Below are positions 34,999 to 43,561 of a stretch of 64,000 nucleotides of DNA, one piece after another. Made by a program: the position numbers and the translations under genes. The notes below the pieces were generated by a model. It saw only the letters and a list, made by a program, of their open reading frames with translations. It was not told the origin of the DNA and did not search any database. How positions within the stretch are numbered: the stretch's first letter is position 1; every line of letters starts with the position of its first letter. This DNA is from Superficieibacter sp. HKU1 (GTDB taxonomy: Bacteria; Pseudomonadota; Gammaproteobacteria; Enterobacterales; Enterobacteriaceae). The stretch lies in assembly GCF_029319185.1 (NCBI RefSeq), contig NZ_CP119754.1, positions 4,712,001 to 4,776,000 on the forward strand. Reading direction: 5' to 3'.

Positions 34999-37602
34999 AT
35001 GGCGCTGTCGGCTAAAGAAAAATTGTTCCATAAAATTATCACTCACTATGCCGAAAGCCCTTCAGGATTCACGGCTCAGGACTGTGCGGACTTTATCAAG
35101 GTCAACCGCAGCGTTATCAGCCATTATCTGAACCGATTATGTGATGACGGGCGTTTACATAAGGAGAATACGCGCCCGGTCCGCTTTTTTGTCCGGCAGT
35201 CTGGTGCCGATGCGCCGTCGCAATCCCGCACAGTGTCGAAAAACCAGGATGCCTTTCAACATTTCATTGGCGCACAGGGAAGCCTGGCTGAAGCAGTAGC
35301 ATTATGTCGTTCAGCGGTGGATTACCCGGGCGACGGATTGCCGATCCTGCTGTCCGGCGAAAGCGGCGTGGGTAAAAGTCACCTCGCGCTGCTGATTTAT
35401 CAGTATGCCGTAGAGCGCGGTGTTATTGCCGCTGATAAACCGTTCATTGAACTCAACTGTGCAGACTACGCCAATAACCCGGAATTGCTCTCTGCTACGT
35501 TATTTGGCTATACACGCGGTGCCTTTACCGGGGCCGATCGCGAAAAACGCGGCGCGTTTGACGATGCCGACGGCGGATTTCTGTTTCTTGATGAAGTACA
35601 CCGTCTGTCAGCGGAGAATCAGGAGAAATTATTTCTGTTTATGGATAAGGGGTATTTCTATCGACTGGGAGATAACCGTACACGCCATCCGGTCTCGCTG
35701 CGCTTTATTTTTGCCACCACTGAAAATATCGACACGGTACTCCTTAACACTTTTCGCCGACGCATCCCGGTGCGTGTCACCTTACCCAACTATATCTCCC
35801 GTCCGCTTACCGAACGCATCGCGCACATCACTCACTTTATGCGGCAGGAAGCGCTGAGCCTGCGCCGGGATATCCATCTGGATAATCAGCTGATGCATCA
35901 ACTGGTAACGTCGCCGGTACGCGGTAATATCGGTGAATTAAAAAACCAGATTAAAGTGATGTGCGCCAGCGCATGGAGCAATAACCACGATGCGGGCGTT
36001 ATCACGCTTCATGGCACGCATGCCGGAGGGGAAACGCTGGTTGTTTCCGCTCGCGCCCGCGATGTGGTGCCGGATGCCAGCGCGCTGCTGCCAAAAGCGA
36101 TGCGGGACGAGGTGATTTTTCGCGATTTTTGTCATAGCGGTAATGTGCTGTTGCTGAACCGGAAAATGGAGCAGTTGCTGACCACCATCGGCGGTATGAT
36201 GGCTGCCGAATCGCTGTACAGCGGGTATGTCTGGCAAAATACCATGCATGCCATTAACGAACTGGAGAATTTGACCGGTATCTCGTGCGGGCAGGAAATC
36301 CGTAAAGCAGTATGGCTATGCCTGAGTTACGCGTTGCATACTTCTCAGGAGACGGCGACGATTACCGAACTGCAAAGCATATCCGATTACGTTTCCGGTA
36401 AGGCGCGTTTACTGGCGGAAGAGTGCGTCACGCTGCTGGCAAAACACGTAGTTGATCAGCCCTTTCCCCTACTGCTGCCGCTGTTAAGCTGCGCCTTTCA
36501 TACGCTGGCAGGTGAAGACGATCATATTCAGGGCATCATTGTTTCGCACGGACGCTCTACCGCCTCCAGCATTGCTGGCATCGCCAATCAGCTTACCGGC
36601 GGCTACTACTTTAAAGCCTTCGATATGCCCAACGCGACGTCCACACGCGAGATCATTGATTTGCTGATTGCCCATTTGTCCCACCTTACCCAGGGCGCAG
36701 GGCTTATTATCCTGGTGGATATGGGGTCGCTGAAAGCAATCTACGAGGAGATTAAGCTCCATCTGCATGGTGAATTGCTGGTGATTAACAATGTTACTAC
36801 GGCCATGGCGCTGGATATCGCTTCGAAAATCCAGGATAAACTCCCGATGGAGGCGATTATCGAAAGCGCGAAAGGCGCGTATGAAGTCGAAACCCGATAT
36901 TACGCAGGTATGCTGCCAGGCAATAAAATCATTATTTCCTGCATTTCCGGCGAGGGGATTTCCCGCAAACTAAAAGACATTGTTCAGCGCTATCTGGCGC
37001 AGGACGAGATCGACATTATTACAATGGAATATGACGATCTGAAATGGAAGATCGCCCATGCGGACCCGGCGCTGAACGGCACACGGTTAATCATCACCAC
37101 CACCGATTTGGAAGCGGGCTATATTCCGCTGATTAGCGTTGAACAGCTGATTAAAGAAAAAACACAGATCCTGAAGCGCGATTATTTCAGCGGCCTGCTG
37201 ATGGAAGGCGGGCTGGAACCGATGATTGATGAGGTTGTGAAGCTGTTTACCGTGGAAGGCGTTGCCAGTCGCCTGAATTTCCTGAACCCGGTAGTGATCA
37301 TTGATGAAGTGGACGCAGTGATTAAGCAGTATGAAGCATTCTACAAAATCCACTTTGAAAGTTATCTGCGTATTAACCTCTTTATGCATATCGCGCTGAT
37401 GATTGAACGCGTGATGGTTAACAACGGCGTACGCCACCGCGAGGAAGCAGAGCTGACGCTGGATCAGCAGGCGTTTGTCGCCGTGCACGATACTTTTTTC
37501 CAGGCGCTGAATCGCAAATATCATATTACCCTGCCGCTGACCGAAGTACTGATGATTTATGAAATTATGGAGCCCTGGATTGCCGCTGATGCAACCTGGT
37601 AA
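34999..37602 (+). CDS. LevR-type sigma-54-dependent activator with PRD and PTS domains
   Basis: 867 residues. An N-terminal helix-turn-helix (about 20-50) precedes an AAA+ domain with Walker A GESGVGKS (120-127), GAFTGA (174-179, the sigma-54 contact loop) and Walker B FLFLDEVH. Then come a PRD region, an EIIA-Man-like domain with IIVSHGRSTASS as a phosphorylatable His, an EIIB-like part and a C-terminal PRD (about 770-860). This is the LevR/DgaR plan. It should turn on the mannose-family PTS operon at 37782 and the porin at 42826, both with sigma-54 promoters, under PTS control. DgaR (glucosaminate) is the nearest known type, but the genes here differ. Confidence 0.93.
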   Translation: MALSAKEKLFHKIITHYAESPSGFTAQDCADFIKVNRSVISHYLNRLCDDGRLHKENTRPVRFFVRQSGADAPSQSRTVSKNQDAFQHFIGAQGSLAEAVALCRSAVDYPGDGLPILLSGESGVGKSHLALLIYQYAVERGVIAADKPFIELNCADYANNPELLSATLFGYTRGAFTGADREKRGAFDDADGGFLFLDEVHRLSAENQEKLFLFMDKGYFYRLGDNRTRHPVSLRFIFATTENIDTVLLNTFRRRIPVRVTLPNYISRPLTERIAHITHFMRQEALSLRRDIHLDNQLMHQLVTSPVRGNIGELKNQIKVMCASAWSNNHDAGVITLHGTHAGGETLVVSARARDVVPDASALLPKAMRDEVIFRDFCHSGNVLLLNRKMEQLLTTIGGMMAAESLYSGYVWQNTMHAINELENLTGISCGQEIRKAVWLCLSYALHTSQETATITELQSISDYVSGKARLLAEECVTLLAKHVVDQPFPLLLPLLSCAFHTLAGEDDHIQGIIVSHGRSTASSIAGIANQLTGGYYFKAFDMPNATSTREIIDLLIAHLSHLTQGAGLIILVDMGSLKAIYEEIKLHLHGELLVINNVTTAMALDIASKIQDKLPMEAIIESAKGAYEVETRYYAGMLPGNKIIISCISGEGISRKLKDIVQRYLAQDEIDIITMEYDDLKWKIAHADPALNGTRLIITTTDLEAGYIPLISVEQLIKEKTQILKRDYFSGLLMEGGLEPMIDEVVKLFTVEGVASRLNFLNPVVIIDEVDAVIKQYEAFYKIHFESYLRINLFMHIALMIERVMVNNGVRHREEAELTLDQQAFVAVHDTFFQALNRKYHITLPLTEVLMIYEIMEPWIAADATW

Positions 37603-37607
37603 TTACC

Positions 37608-37628
37608 CCTGCCAGCGCAAGGCTGGCA
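37608..37628 (+). terminator. weak hairpin after the sigma-54 activator gene
   Basis: TGCCAGC-GCAAG-GCTGGCA is a 7-base stem just after the stop codon; there is no T run, so termination is uncertain. Confidence 0.4.
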
Positions 37629-37638
37629 ACCTCCTTCG

Positions 37639-37669
37639 ACACTACCCATGCCGCCTCTTTTCAACACTA
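37639..37669. promoter_or_regulatory. candidate activator half-sites before the mannose-family PTS operon
   Basis: ACACTA occurs at 37639-37644 and 37664-37669, 25 bases apart and about 60-90 bases before the sigma-54 promoter. The same core (TAGTGT on the other strand) is repeated before the porin and the activator gene. Confidence 0.45.
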
Positions 37670-37723
37670 AAACCAGCGTCCATAAATGATATTTTAATCA
37701 TATAAATCAATGAACTAAAAACA

Positions 37724-37738
37724 TGGCACAGCGATTGC
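37724..37738 (+). promoter_or_regulatory. sigma-54 promoter of the GH88/mannose-family PTS operon
   Basis: TGGCACAGCGATTGC keeps the invariant GG at -24 and GC at -12 with 10 bases between them and matches the consensus TGGCAC-N5-TTGC. It stands 43 bases before the EIIA start, directly after a sigma-54 activator gene. Confidence 0.92.
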
Positions 37739-37781
37739 TATTCCTCTGGAAGACAACTGAAAAATGATTAAGGAACGCAAA

Positions 37782-38264
37782 ATGCGAGAGATGTATATCG
37801 CAACGCATGGCCACTACGCCGAGGGGATTATCTCCGCTCTGAACCTTCTGATTGGGGACGATCATGGCGTCGAGCCAGTCTGCGCATATTGCGGCGAAAT
37901 CGGTTCTACAGCGGAACTGGCAGTTTATTTTGATGACATTGCCCGCCAGGCGGCAAGCCGCGGCAGCGAACTGGTGCTGTTTACCGATATGCCCGGCGGC
38001 AGCGTCAATAATACTGCCGTACAGATGATGGTCAAATATCCGCATGCGCATGTTATCAGCGGAGCCAACCTGATTATGCTGATGGAATTTTGCATGTCTG
38101 AGCATGACGAAACGGCGATGCGATTACAGGATGCGATGGCCGCGGCCAGCGGCGCAATGCAGTACATGAATGACTTGCCGGAAATTATCGCAGCACGTCA
38201 TGCGGTACAGCCAGGGCCACAGAACGATGTCGACGATTTCTTTACCCAGGAGGACGGACGATGA
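37782..38264 (+). CDS. PTS mannose-family EIIA
   Basis: 160 residues from ATG 37782 (MREMYIATHGHYAEGI), with AAGGAA 8 bases upstream; the ATG at 37764 lies before that site. The His in ATHGHYAEG is the phosphorylation site, and LFTDMPGGSVNNTAVQ is the family block around the phosphate pocket. It is a cytoplasmic protein that receives phosphate from HPr. It is the first gene of the sigma-54 operon and overlaps the GH88 gene by 4 bases. Confidence 0.93.
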   Translation: MREMYIATHGHYAEGIISALNLLIGDDHGVEPVCAYCGEIGSTAELAVYFDDIARQAASRGSELVLFTDMPGGSVNNTAVQMMVKYPHAHVISGANLIMLMEFCMSEHDETAMRLQDAMAAASGAMQYMNDLPEIIAARHAVQPGPQNDVDDFFTQEDGR

Positions 38265-39439
38265 CAATCGCGCCTGAAATGCTTGATGCCCGCTATAGCG
38301 CCCCACAGCCTGACCTGAGCCAGTCCTGGCTGCGAGAGGCTATTGCCGGCGTCCTGACCCAGCTTGACACCATGCTGCCGCGCTTTACCACCACCTTTCC
38401 CGCTGCCAGCGCCAGTGCGGGACGCTATCCGGCAGTGGAAAAAGTCGACTGGACCGAGGGTTTCTGGACCGGCATGTTATGGCTGGCATGGGAAGTCACT
38501 GGCGATGATAAATATCGCGCCGTCGCAGAAGGGCTGCTCGACAGCTTTGAGGAGAGGCTTGATAAACAGATTAAAGTCGATACTCATGACCTGGGCTTCC
38601 TCTATCTGCTCTCCTGCGTTAACGCGTGGAAACTGACCGGCAATATTCGTGCTCGTGACCTGGCGCTACGTGCCGCCGAACTGCTTTACCGACGCTTCAA
38701 CGCCACGGCGGGCGTCATCCAGGCATGGGGAGATCTTAATGACCCTGCGCGCCAGGGACGAATGATCATCGACTGTAATCTTAACGTGCCGCTGCTGTTC
38801 TGGGCTGCCGATGAAACAGGCAACAGCGCATATCGTGAAGCCGCCGTTCGCCATCTGTCGCAGGCGGCACGCTATCTGGTTCGTGAAGATGCATCAACCT
38901 TTCACACCTTTTATATGGATATCCATAACGGCCAGCCGTTACGTGGAGATACCCATCAGGGATTCAGCGACAGCTCATGCTGGGCTCGCGGTCAGGCGTG
39001 GGGTATCTATGGTTTTGCGCTGGGCTTTCACCACACCGGAGACACCACACAGCCGGAACTGGCGCGCCGGTTAACCCATTACTTCCTTAACCGGCTGCCT
39101 GAGGACTATGTCTGTTACTGGGATCTGGTTTTTACCGCGCGGGATAACGCCTGTCGCGATACGTCAGCGGCGGCTATTGCCGTCTGCGGGCTGGCGGAGC
39201 TATTAAAGATCCTGCCGCTGACCGATCCGCTGCGCCCGGCCTACGTCAATGCTATTGCCTTGATAATCCGGAATTTATCCACTCATTATTTCGCGCCTCC
39301 GCAGGACGGCCTGCTGCGTGAAGGTGTTTACAACTTTGGCCGCAACATGGGAATTAACGAACCTAATTTGTGGGGCGATTATTTTTACTTTGAAGCCCTC
39401 GTTCGTCTTTCCCGCGTCTGGACACCCTACTTTTGCTAA
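38261..39439 (+). CDS. GH88 unsaturated glucuronyl/uronide hydrolase
   Basis: 392 residues. EGFWTGMLWL, THDLGFLYLLS and MIIDCNLNVPLLFWA are the GH88 blocks; the two Asp (110 and 171) are 61 residues apart, as are Asp88 and Asp149 of Bacillus UGL. GH88 enzymes hydrate the double bond of lyase-made unsaturated uronic-acid ends and so release the uronic acid from a disaccharide. No signal peptide, so it is cytoplasmic. In Streptococcus a mannose-family PTS with GH88 takes up unsaturated glycosaminoglycan disaccharides; that arrangement suggests a similar substrate here, or a pectic one. Confidence 0.9.
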   Translation: MTIAPEMLDARYSAPQPDLSQSWLREAIAGVLTQLDTMLPRFTTTFPAASASAGRYPAVEKVDWTEGFWTGMLWLAWEVTGDDKYRAVAEGLLDSFEERLDKQIKVDTHDLGFLYLLSCVNAWKLTGNIRARDLALRAAELLYRRFNATAGVIQAWGDLNDPARQGRMIIDCNLNVPLLFWAADETGNSAYREAAVRHLSQAARYLVREDASTFHTFYMDIHNGQPLRGDTHQGFSDSSCWARGQAWGIYGFALGFHHTGDTTQPELARRLTHYFLNRLPEDYVCYWDLVFTARDNACRDTSAAAIAVCGLAELLKILPLTDPLRPAYVNAIALIIRNLSTHYFAPPQDGLLREGVYNFGRNMGINEPNLWGDYFYFEALVRLSRVWTPYFC

Positions 39440-39452
39440 CTGGAGCTACACC

Positions 39453-39950
39453 ATGATTTCTTTAGTTCGTATTGATGATCGTCTAATTCATGGCCAGGTT
39501 GCCGTGGTCTGGACCAAGCATCTTGACGTGAATCGTATCCTGGTCGCCAACGATCAGATTGTGAATAACGAGGTACAAAAGATGTCGCTGCGCATGGCGG
39601 CACCCGATACTGCGAAATGCGCGATTATGGCGGTAAAAGATGCAGGCGACGTCCTCAACGATCCGCGTTCAGAAAGCATGAAAATAATGGTTATCGTCAA
39701 TAATGCCGCTGACGCCCGCCGTCTGGTAGAACAGGTTCCGGGTATAAAAACCCTGAACGTCGCTAACTTCGGGCGCATTACCGATAATCTGGCGGCCAAA
39801 AAACGTATCAGCGATACCGTCTACGTCACGCCGGAAGATGTGGTGGATTTTCACGCCATCGCCGATCGTGGCGTCCATGTTGAATACCAGGTCCTGCCTT
39901 CTCATCCGGTGAAAAACCTGATTGAGATGCTGGATAATGCCGCCAGCTAA
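39453..39950 (+). CDS. PTS mannose-family EIIB
   Basis: 165 residues from ATG 39453 (MISLVRIDDRLIHGQVAVVW), with GGAG 7-8 bases upstream; the open frame before it is shadow of the GH88 gene. RIDDRLIHGQV carries the phosphorylated His15. It takes phosphate from EIIA and modifies the sugar bound by EIIC/EIID. 13 bases after GH88 and 11 before EIIC, in one operon. Confidence 0.95.
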   Translation: MISLVRIDDRLIHGQVAVVWTKHLDVNRILVANDQIVNNEVQKMSLRMAAPDTAKCAIMAVKDAGDVLNDPRSESMKIMVIVNNAADARRLVEQVPGIKTLNVANFGRITDNLAAKKRISDTVYVTPEDVVDFHAIADRGVHVEYQVLPSHPVKNLIEMLDNAAS

Positions 39951-39961
39951 GCGAGGTCGTC

Positions 39962-40765
39962 ATGTTAACTTCCGCACTTCTTATTGCCCTGGTGATGTTT
40001 TTGGTGAAAACCGCCGATCATACGCTTGGCCAGCCGCTAATAGAACGTCCGCTCATTTGCGGCGCGCTGGTAGGACTGGTATTAGGCGATGTACAGCAGG
40101 GCATTATCATCGGTGCCACGCTGGAGCTGATTTTCCTTGGCACGATTACCATTGGCGGCTCGGTCCCTGCCGATCTCGCCGTGGGTTCTGTTCTGGCGAC
40201 CGCATTTACCATCCTGACGCATGCCGCGCCGCCGGTCGCCGTCGCGCTGGCATTGCCAATCAGCCTGCTGGCGGTCTTTGTCTATCAGGTCCTGAAACTG
40301 GTTTATACCGCACTGGTCGAAAAATATGACGCGCTACTGGAACAAGGACATGATCGCGCTGCGCTGGGTCTGACGCTGGGCATGACTTTCTTTTATGGCG
40401 TCCCGTTCGCGCTGATCGCCTTTTTCGGCGTGCTGTTCGGTACGGATGTCATTCGCAGCCTGGTAGAAAGCATTCCGGATACGGTGATGCGCGGCATGAC
40501 GGCGGTAGGCGGCATACTTCCTGCACTCGGCTTCGCTATTCTGCTGAAAGCGCTTTGGAACCGTAACATTGCTGCATTTTTCTTTATTGGCTTTGCGATG
40601 GCGGCTTACCTGCAATTGCCGATTATGGGCATCGCGATTATCGCGGCCTCCGTTGCGGTCTACCTCTGCTTCAATGAATTCAATCAGCTTAAAGCGAATG
40701 AACACACGGCGACGGCAGCAGCTCCGGCGTCGGTAGATGATAAGGACGGGTTCTTCAATGACTGA
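39962..40765 (+). CDS. PTS mannose-family EIIC permease
   Basis: 267 residues with about six to seven membrane segments. GATLELIFLGTITIGGSVPADLA is the mannose-family EIIC signature region. The tail is hydrophilic and Ala-rich. It forms the sugar channel with EIID. Its stop overlaps the EIID start by 8 bases. GAGGTCGTC upstream serves as the ribosome site. Confidence 0.94.
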   Translation: MLTSALLIALVMFLVKTADHTLGQPLIERPLICGALVGLVLGDVQQGIIIGATLELIFLGTITIGGSVPADLAVGSVLATAFTILTHAAPPVAVALALPISLLAVFVYQVLKLVYTALVEKYDALLEQGHDRAALGLTLGMTFFYGVPFALIAFFGVLFGTDVIRSLVESIPDTVMRGMTAVGGILPALGFAILLKALWNRNIAAFFFIGFAMAAYLQLPIMGIAIIAASVAVYLCFNEFNQLKANEHTATAAAPASVDDKDGFFND

Positions 40766-41600
40766 TATCCAGATGAAAGACGTCAGCGCCTGGAGCGATG
40801 GCAAAAGTGAGAAAAAGCTTTTTCGTCAACTTTTTATCCGGCAGTTCCCCCTGCTGGGATCAATGAACTTCACCCGAATGGAAGGACTGAGCTACGGCTG
40901 GGCGCTGGCACCGATGTTGAAAAAAATCTACGCTGGCGATCCACATCGTTATCTTGATGCACTAAAGCGTAACAGCCAGTTTTTTAATACCAACCAGCAT
41001 CTCGCGCCTTTTATTATGGGCCTGACGCTATCGATGGAAAAGGAAAACGCCGCCAATCCGAATTTTGACACATCCAGCATTAACGGGATTAAAGTCGCCC
41101 TGATGGGACCGTTCGCCGGGGTAGGCGATTCGTTCTTTTACGGCGTGCTGCGTATTATCGCTACCGGTATTGCTATTGGCCTGGCGTCGCAAGGCAATCC
41201 GCTTGGCCCGCTGTTATTTCTGCTGATTTACAACATTCCCAGCTACCTCCTGCGCTACTACGGCGGCGTGATGGGCTATCGCCTGGGGTCGAAGTATATC
41301 GCGGAAGCTACCCAGTCCGGCCTGCTAGGTTGTATCACCAAAGCATCGTCGATCATGGGATTAATGATGGTGGGTGCGATGAGCGCCAGCATGGTGAAAT
41401 TTACCACCACCTTTAAGACGACCATTGCCGGACAACCATTTGTGCTGCAGGAGATCCTCGACAAAATCTGCGTTGGATTGATCCCGCTAATACTGGTGCT
41501 CGGCTGCCTGAAACTGCTGAATAAGAAAGTCAGTCCCAATAAAGTATTAATTCTGCTGATCGTTCTTGGTTTCGCCGCGGCAGGAGTGGGAATTATTTAA
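40758..41600 (+). CDS. PTS mannose-family EIID
   Basis: 280 residues from ATG 40758, overlapping the EIIC stop (ATGACTGA), with AAGGACGG upstream. LFIRQFPLLGSMNFTRMEG and ALMGPFAGVGDSFFYG are the EIID family blocks; two or more C-terminal membrane segments follow. EIID pairs with EIIC in the membrane. A 47-base gap with GGAG then leads to the dehydrogenase gene. Confidence 0.94.
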   Translation: MTDIQMKDVSAWSDGKSEKKLFRQLFIRQFPLLGSMNFTRMEGLSYGWALAPMLKKIYAGDPHRYLDALKRNSQFFNTNQHLAPFIMGLTLSMEKENAANPNFDTSSINGIKVALMGPFAGVGDSFFYGVLRIIATGIAIGLASQGNPLGPLLFLLIYNIPSYLLRYYGGVMGYRLGSKYIAEATQSGLLGCITKASSIMGLMMVGAMSASMVKFTTTFKTTIAGQPFVLQEILDKICVGLIPLILVLGCLKLLNKKVSPNKVLILLIVLGFAAAGVGII

Positions 41601-41647
41601 ACCTTCAGACTCCCTTCTCCGCAGGGGAGTCTCTTTCCGGAGCATAC

Positions 41648-42613
41648 ATGAGCTGGCACGCTGCTTTATTTACCTGCCGACCTGAAAAACTTTATCAGGT
41701 CTATCAACCGTCCCATATCAATGAAATTACCGCACGTTGTAATCTGTATCTCGAAGCCATTACACCCGAAAATATTGAAGCACTATTACCCGCCTTAAAA
41801 AATCTTGAGGTGATATTTTCAACATGGGGGATGTTTACGCTTACCGAAGAACAACTTGACCGGTTACCTAATTTGAAAGTCGTGTTTTACGCTGCTGGCA
41901 AGACGGATTATTTCGCCACGCCCTTACTGGCCCGAAAAATAAAGGTGGTTAGTGCCTGGCAAGCGAATGCTGTGCCAGTGGCAGAGTTTTGCCTGGCACA
42001 AATACTGCTTGGTTGTAAAGGATACTTTCGTAATCAGCGCGACTATATCCACCCCGCATGCTTTTCCATGCTGGCGAACCACCATCCCGCACCGGGAAAT
42101 TATCAGGAGAGCGTGGCGTTAATTGGTGCCGGGGCAATATCAACGACATTACAGCGTCTACTCGAACCTTTTGATTTGAACGTTATGGTTATTCCTTCAC
42201 GACAGGAAAAACGCACGATTTCACTGGCGCAGGCTTTTTCCCGCGCTTATGTTGTCAGTAACCATCTGCCTCACCGTACGGATAATATTGGTATACTTAA
42301 TGGCGACTTATTTCACCGGATGCGGCCGGGAGCCGTATTTATTAATACCGGCAGAGGACAACAGGTTAATGAAGATGAGCTTATTACCGTTCTGCAGGAG
42401 CGCCCGGATCTGACGGCGTTGCTGGATGTAACCCGGCCAGAACCGCCAGCAGCGGGGTCGCTACTTTATACCTTACCTAACGTGCATCTCAGCAGCCATA
42501 TTGCCGGAGCATTGAATAATGAAACCCGCCGCCTTGCTAACTGCGTGCTGGATGAATTTCAACGTTGGTTAACAGGAAAGCCGTTACTGTATGATATTTC
42601 TAATACAGTGTGA
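41648..42613 (+). CDS. D-isomer-specific 2-hydroxyacid dehydrogenase family protein
   Basis: 321 residues. The NAD-binding loop VALIGAGAIS is near residue 160, and the catalytic Arg (FINTGRGQQV), acid region (LDVTRPEPP) and His (LSSHIAG) are all in place, so it should be active. It ends the mannose-family PTS operon and might reduce or oxidise an acid from the uronic-acid branch, but no substrate is visible. RBS: CCGGAGC 6 bases ahead. The porin gene follows after a 212-base control region with its own promoter. Confidence 0.88.
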   Translation: MSWHAALFTCRPEKLYQVYQPSHINEITARCNLYLEAITPENIEALLPALKNLEVIFSTWGMFTLTEEQLDRLPNLKVVFYAAGKTDYFATPLLARKIKVVSAWQANAVPVAEFCLAQILLGCKGYFRNQRDYIHPACFSMLANHHPAPGNYQESVALIGAGAISTTLQRLLEPFDLNVMVIPSRQEKRTISLAQAFSRAYVVSNHLPHRTDNIGILNGDLFHRMRPGAVFINTGRGQQVNEDELITVLQERPDLTALLDVTRPEPPAAGSLLYTLPNVHLSSHIAGALNNETRRLANCVLDEFQRWLTGKPLLYDISNTV

Positions 42614-42626
42614 TAACTATCGCAAT

Positions 42627-42715
42627 TAGTGTTTATGTTTTTATTGCAATGAGATAAACACTACCAAAAAACGCTCAGTGTCTAATAATCCTGATCTGCA
42701 TTATTTTTAACACTA
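42627..42715. promoter_or_regulatory. upstream activator sites of the KdgM-type porin
   Basis: A perfect 10-base inverted repeat TAGTGTTTAT (42627-42636) / ATAAACACTA (42654-42663), then AGTGTCTAAT (42677-42686) and ACACTA (42710-42715), all between 24 and 115 bases before the sigma-54 promoter. AGTGTCTAAT also occurs twice before the sigma-54 activator gene. Confidence 0.65.
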
Positions 42716-42738
42716 TGTAATTAAAGAATTTTATTTTC

Positions 42739-42753
42739 TGGCACAGCTTTTGC
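42739..42753 (+). promoter_or_regulatory. sigma-54 promoter of the KdgM-type porin
   Basis: TGGCACAGCTTTTGC keeps GG and GC with 10 bases between them and shares TGGCACAGC with the PTS operon promoter. It lies 73 bases before the porin ATG. Confidence 0.92.
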
Positions 42754-42825
42754 AATTTTAAAAAACCTCCTGTCTCCTTGCGAGGATTACGGCAAGGAAA
42801 CTCATTGCATCTTATGGGAATAAAA

Positions 42826-43524
42826 ATGAAAAAATTACATGCAGTACTTATCGGATTACCGCTGACCTGTTTTGCACTTAATACCATGGCAGCCGCAACC
42901 TGGGTAGATAATCGATACGCGCACACTACGGCCTCTGAAAAAAATCAGTATAAAATTGGCCTTGGTCATATATTTGATAACGGTGCAGGCGTTCTCGCTT
43001 CCGCGATGTATGATTTGGGGCAGGATTTCGATCAAATGAAAAGCTCCTTCCAGGAGTTTGAAGGCTGGTATCCGGTGCCGCTGGATGAAAAATGGACGCT
43101 CACTCCTGGTGGCTTAACTGATATTGACAGCAATGGCACCAAACTGGCACCTTACCTCACCCTGGATTATAAAATTAATAAAGATTTAAGTTTTAGTGGC
43201 CGTTACCGTTACAACCACATGACGCATAAAGAATACGACTATAATGGCTATATGGATTATAACGACAGCCATCAATTTGATCTGTATTTGAATTATCAGG
43301 CGACTGAGAAATTGTGGCTGCAGCTTAATCCGGAATTTTTTGTCAATACGAACGATTTTAATGCGTCTAACGGACAAAAAACCCACTGGGAACCGAGTAT
43401 TGTCGCCCGGTACCGCGTCGATAAACACTGGCTGCCCTACGCGGAAGTCGCATGGCTGGACCAGGATCAAAATCACGACGACCAGGTGCGCTTTCGTCTG
43501 GGTATTCGTTACTATCTTGATTGA
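42826..43524 (+). CDS. KdgM-family oligogalacturonate/uronide-specific porin
   Basis: 232 residues from ATG 42826, with GGGA 6 bases upstream. A signal peptide (MKKLHAVLIGLPLTCFALNT, cut near MAA-A) is followed by alternating beta strands such as LSFSGRYRYNHM and a C-terminal FRLGIRYYLD, the KdgM pattern of a small 12-stranded monomer. KdgM porins let acidic oligosaccharides through the outer membrane. A separate sigma-54 promoter and shared repeats link it to the upstream PTS/GH88 operon. Confidence 0.9.
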   Translation: MKKLHAVLIGLPLTCFALNTMAAATWVDNRYAHTTASEKNQYKIGLGHIFDNGAGVLASAMYDLGQDFDQMKSSFQEFEGWYPVPLDEKWTLTPGGLTDIDSNGTKLAPYLTLDYKINKDLSFSGRYRYNHMTHKEYDYNGYMDYNDSHQFDLYLNYQATEKLWLQLNPEFFVNTNDFNASNGQKTHWEPSIVARYRVDKHWLPYAEVAWLDQDQNHDDQVRFRLGIRYYLD

Positions 43525-43537
43525 TATAATGACAGAG

Positions 43538-43556
43538 AGGGGCAGCCAGGCTGCCC
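43538..43556. terminator. GC-rich hairpin between the convergent porin and GH43 genes
   Basis: GGGGCAGC-CAG-GCTGCCCC, an 8-base perfect stem in the 37-base gap. It lacks a T run on either side but sits where a bidirectional terminator is expected. Confidence 0.6.
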
Positions 43557-43561
43557 CTACA

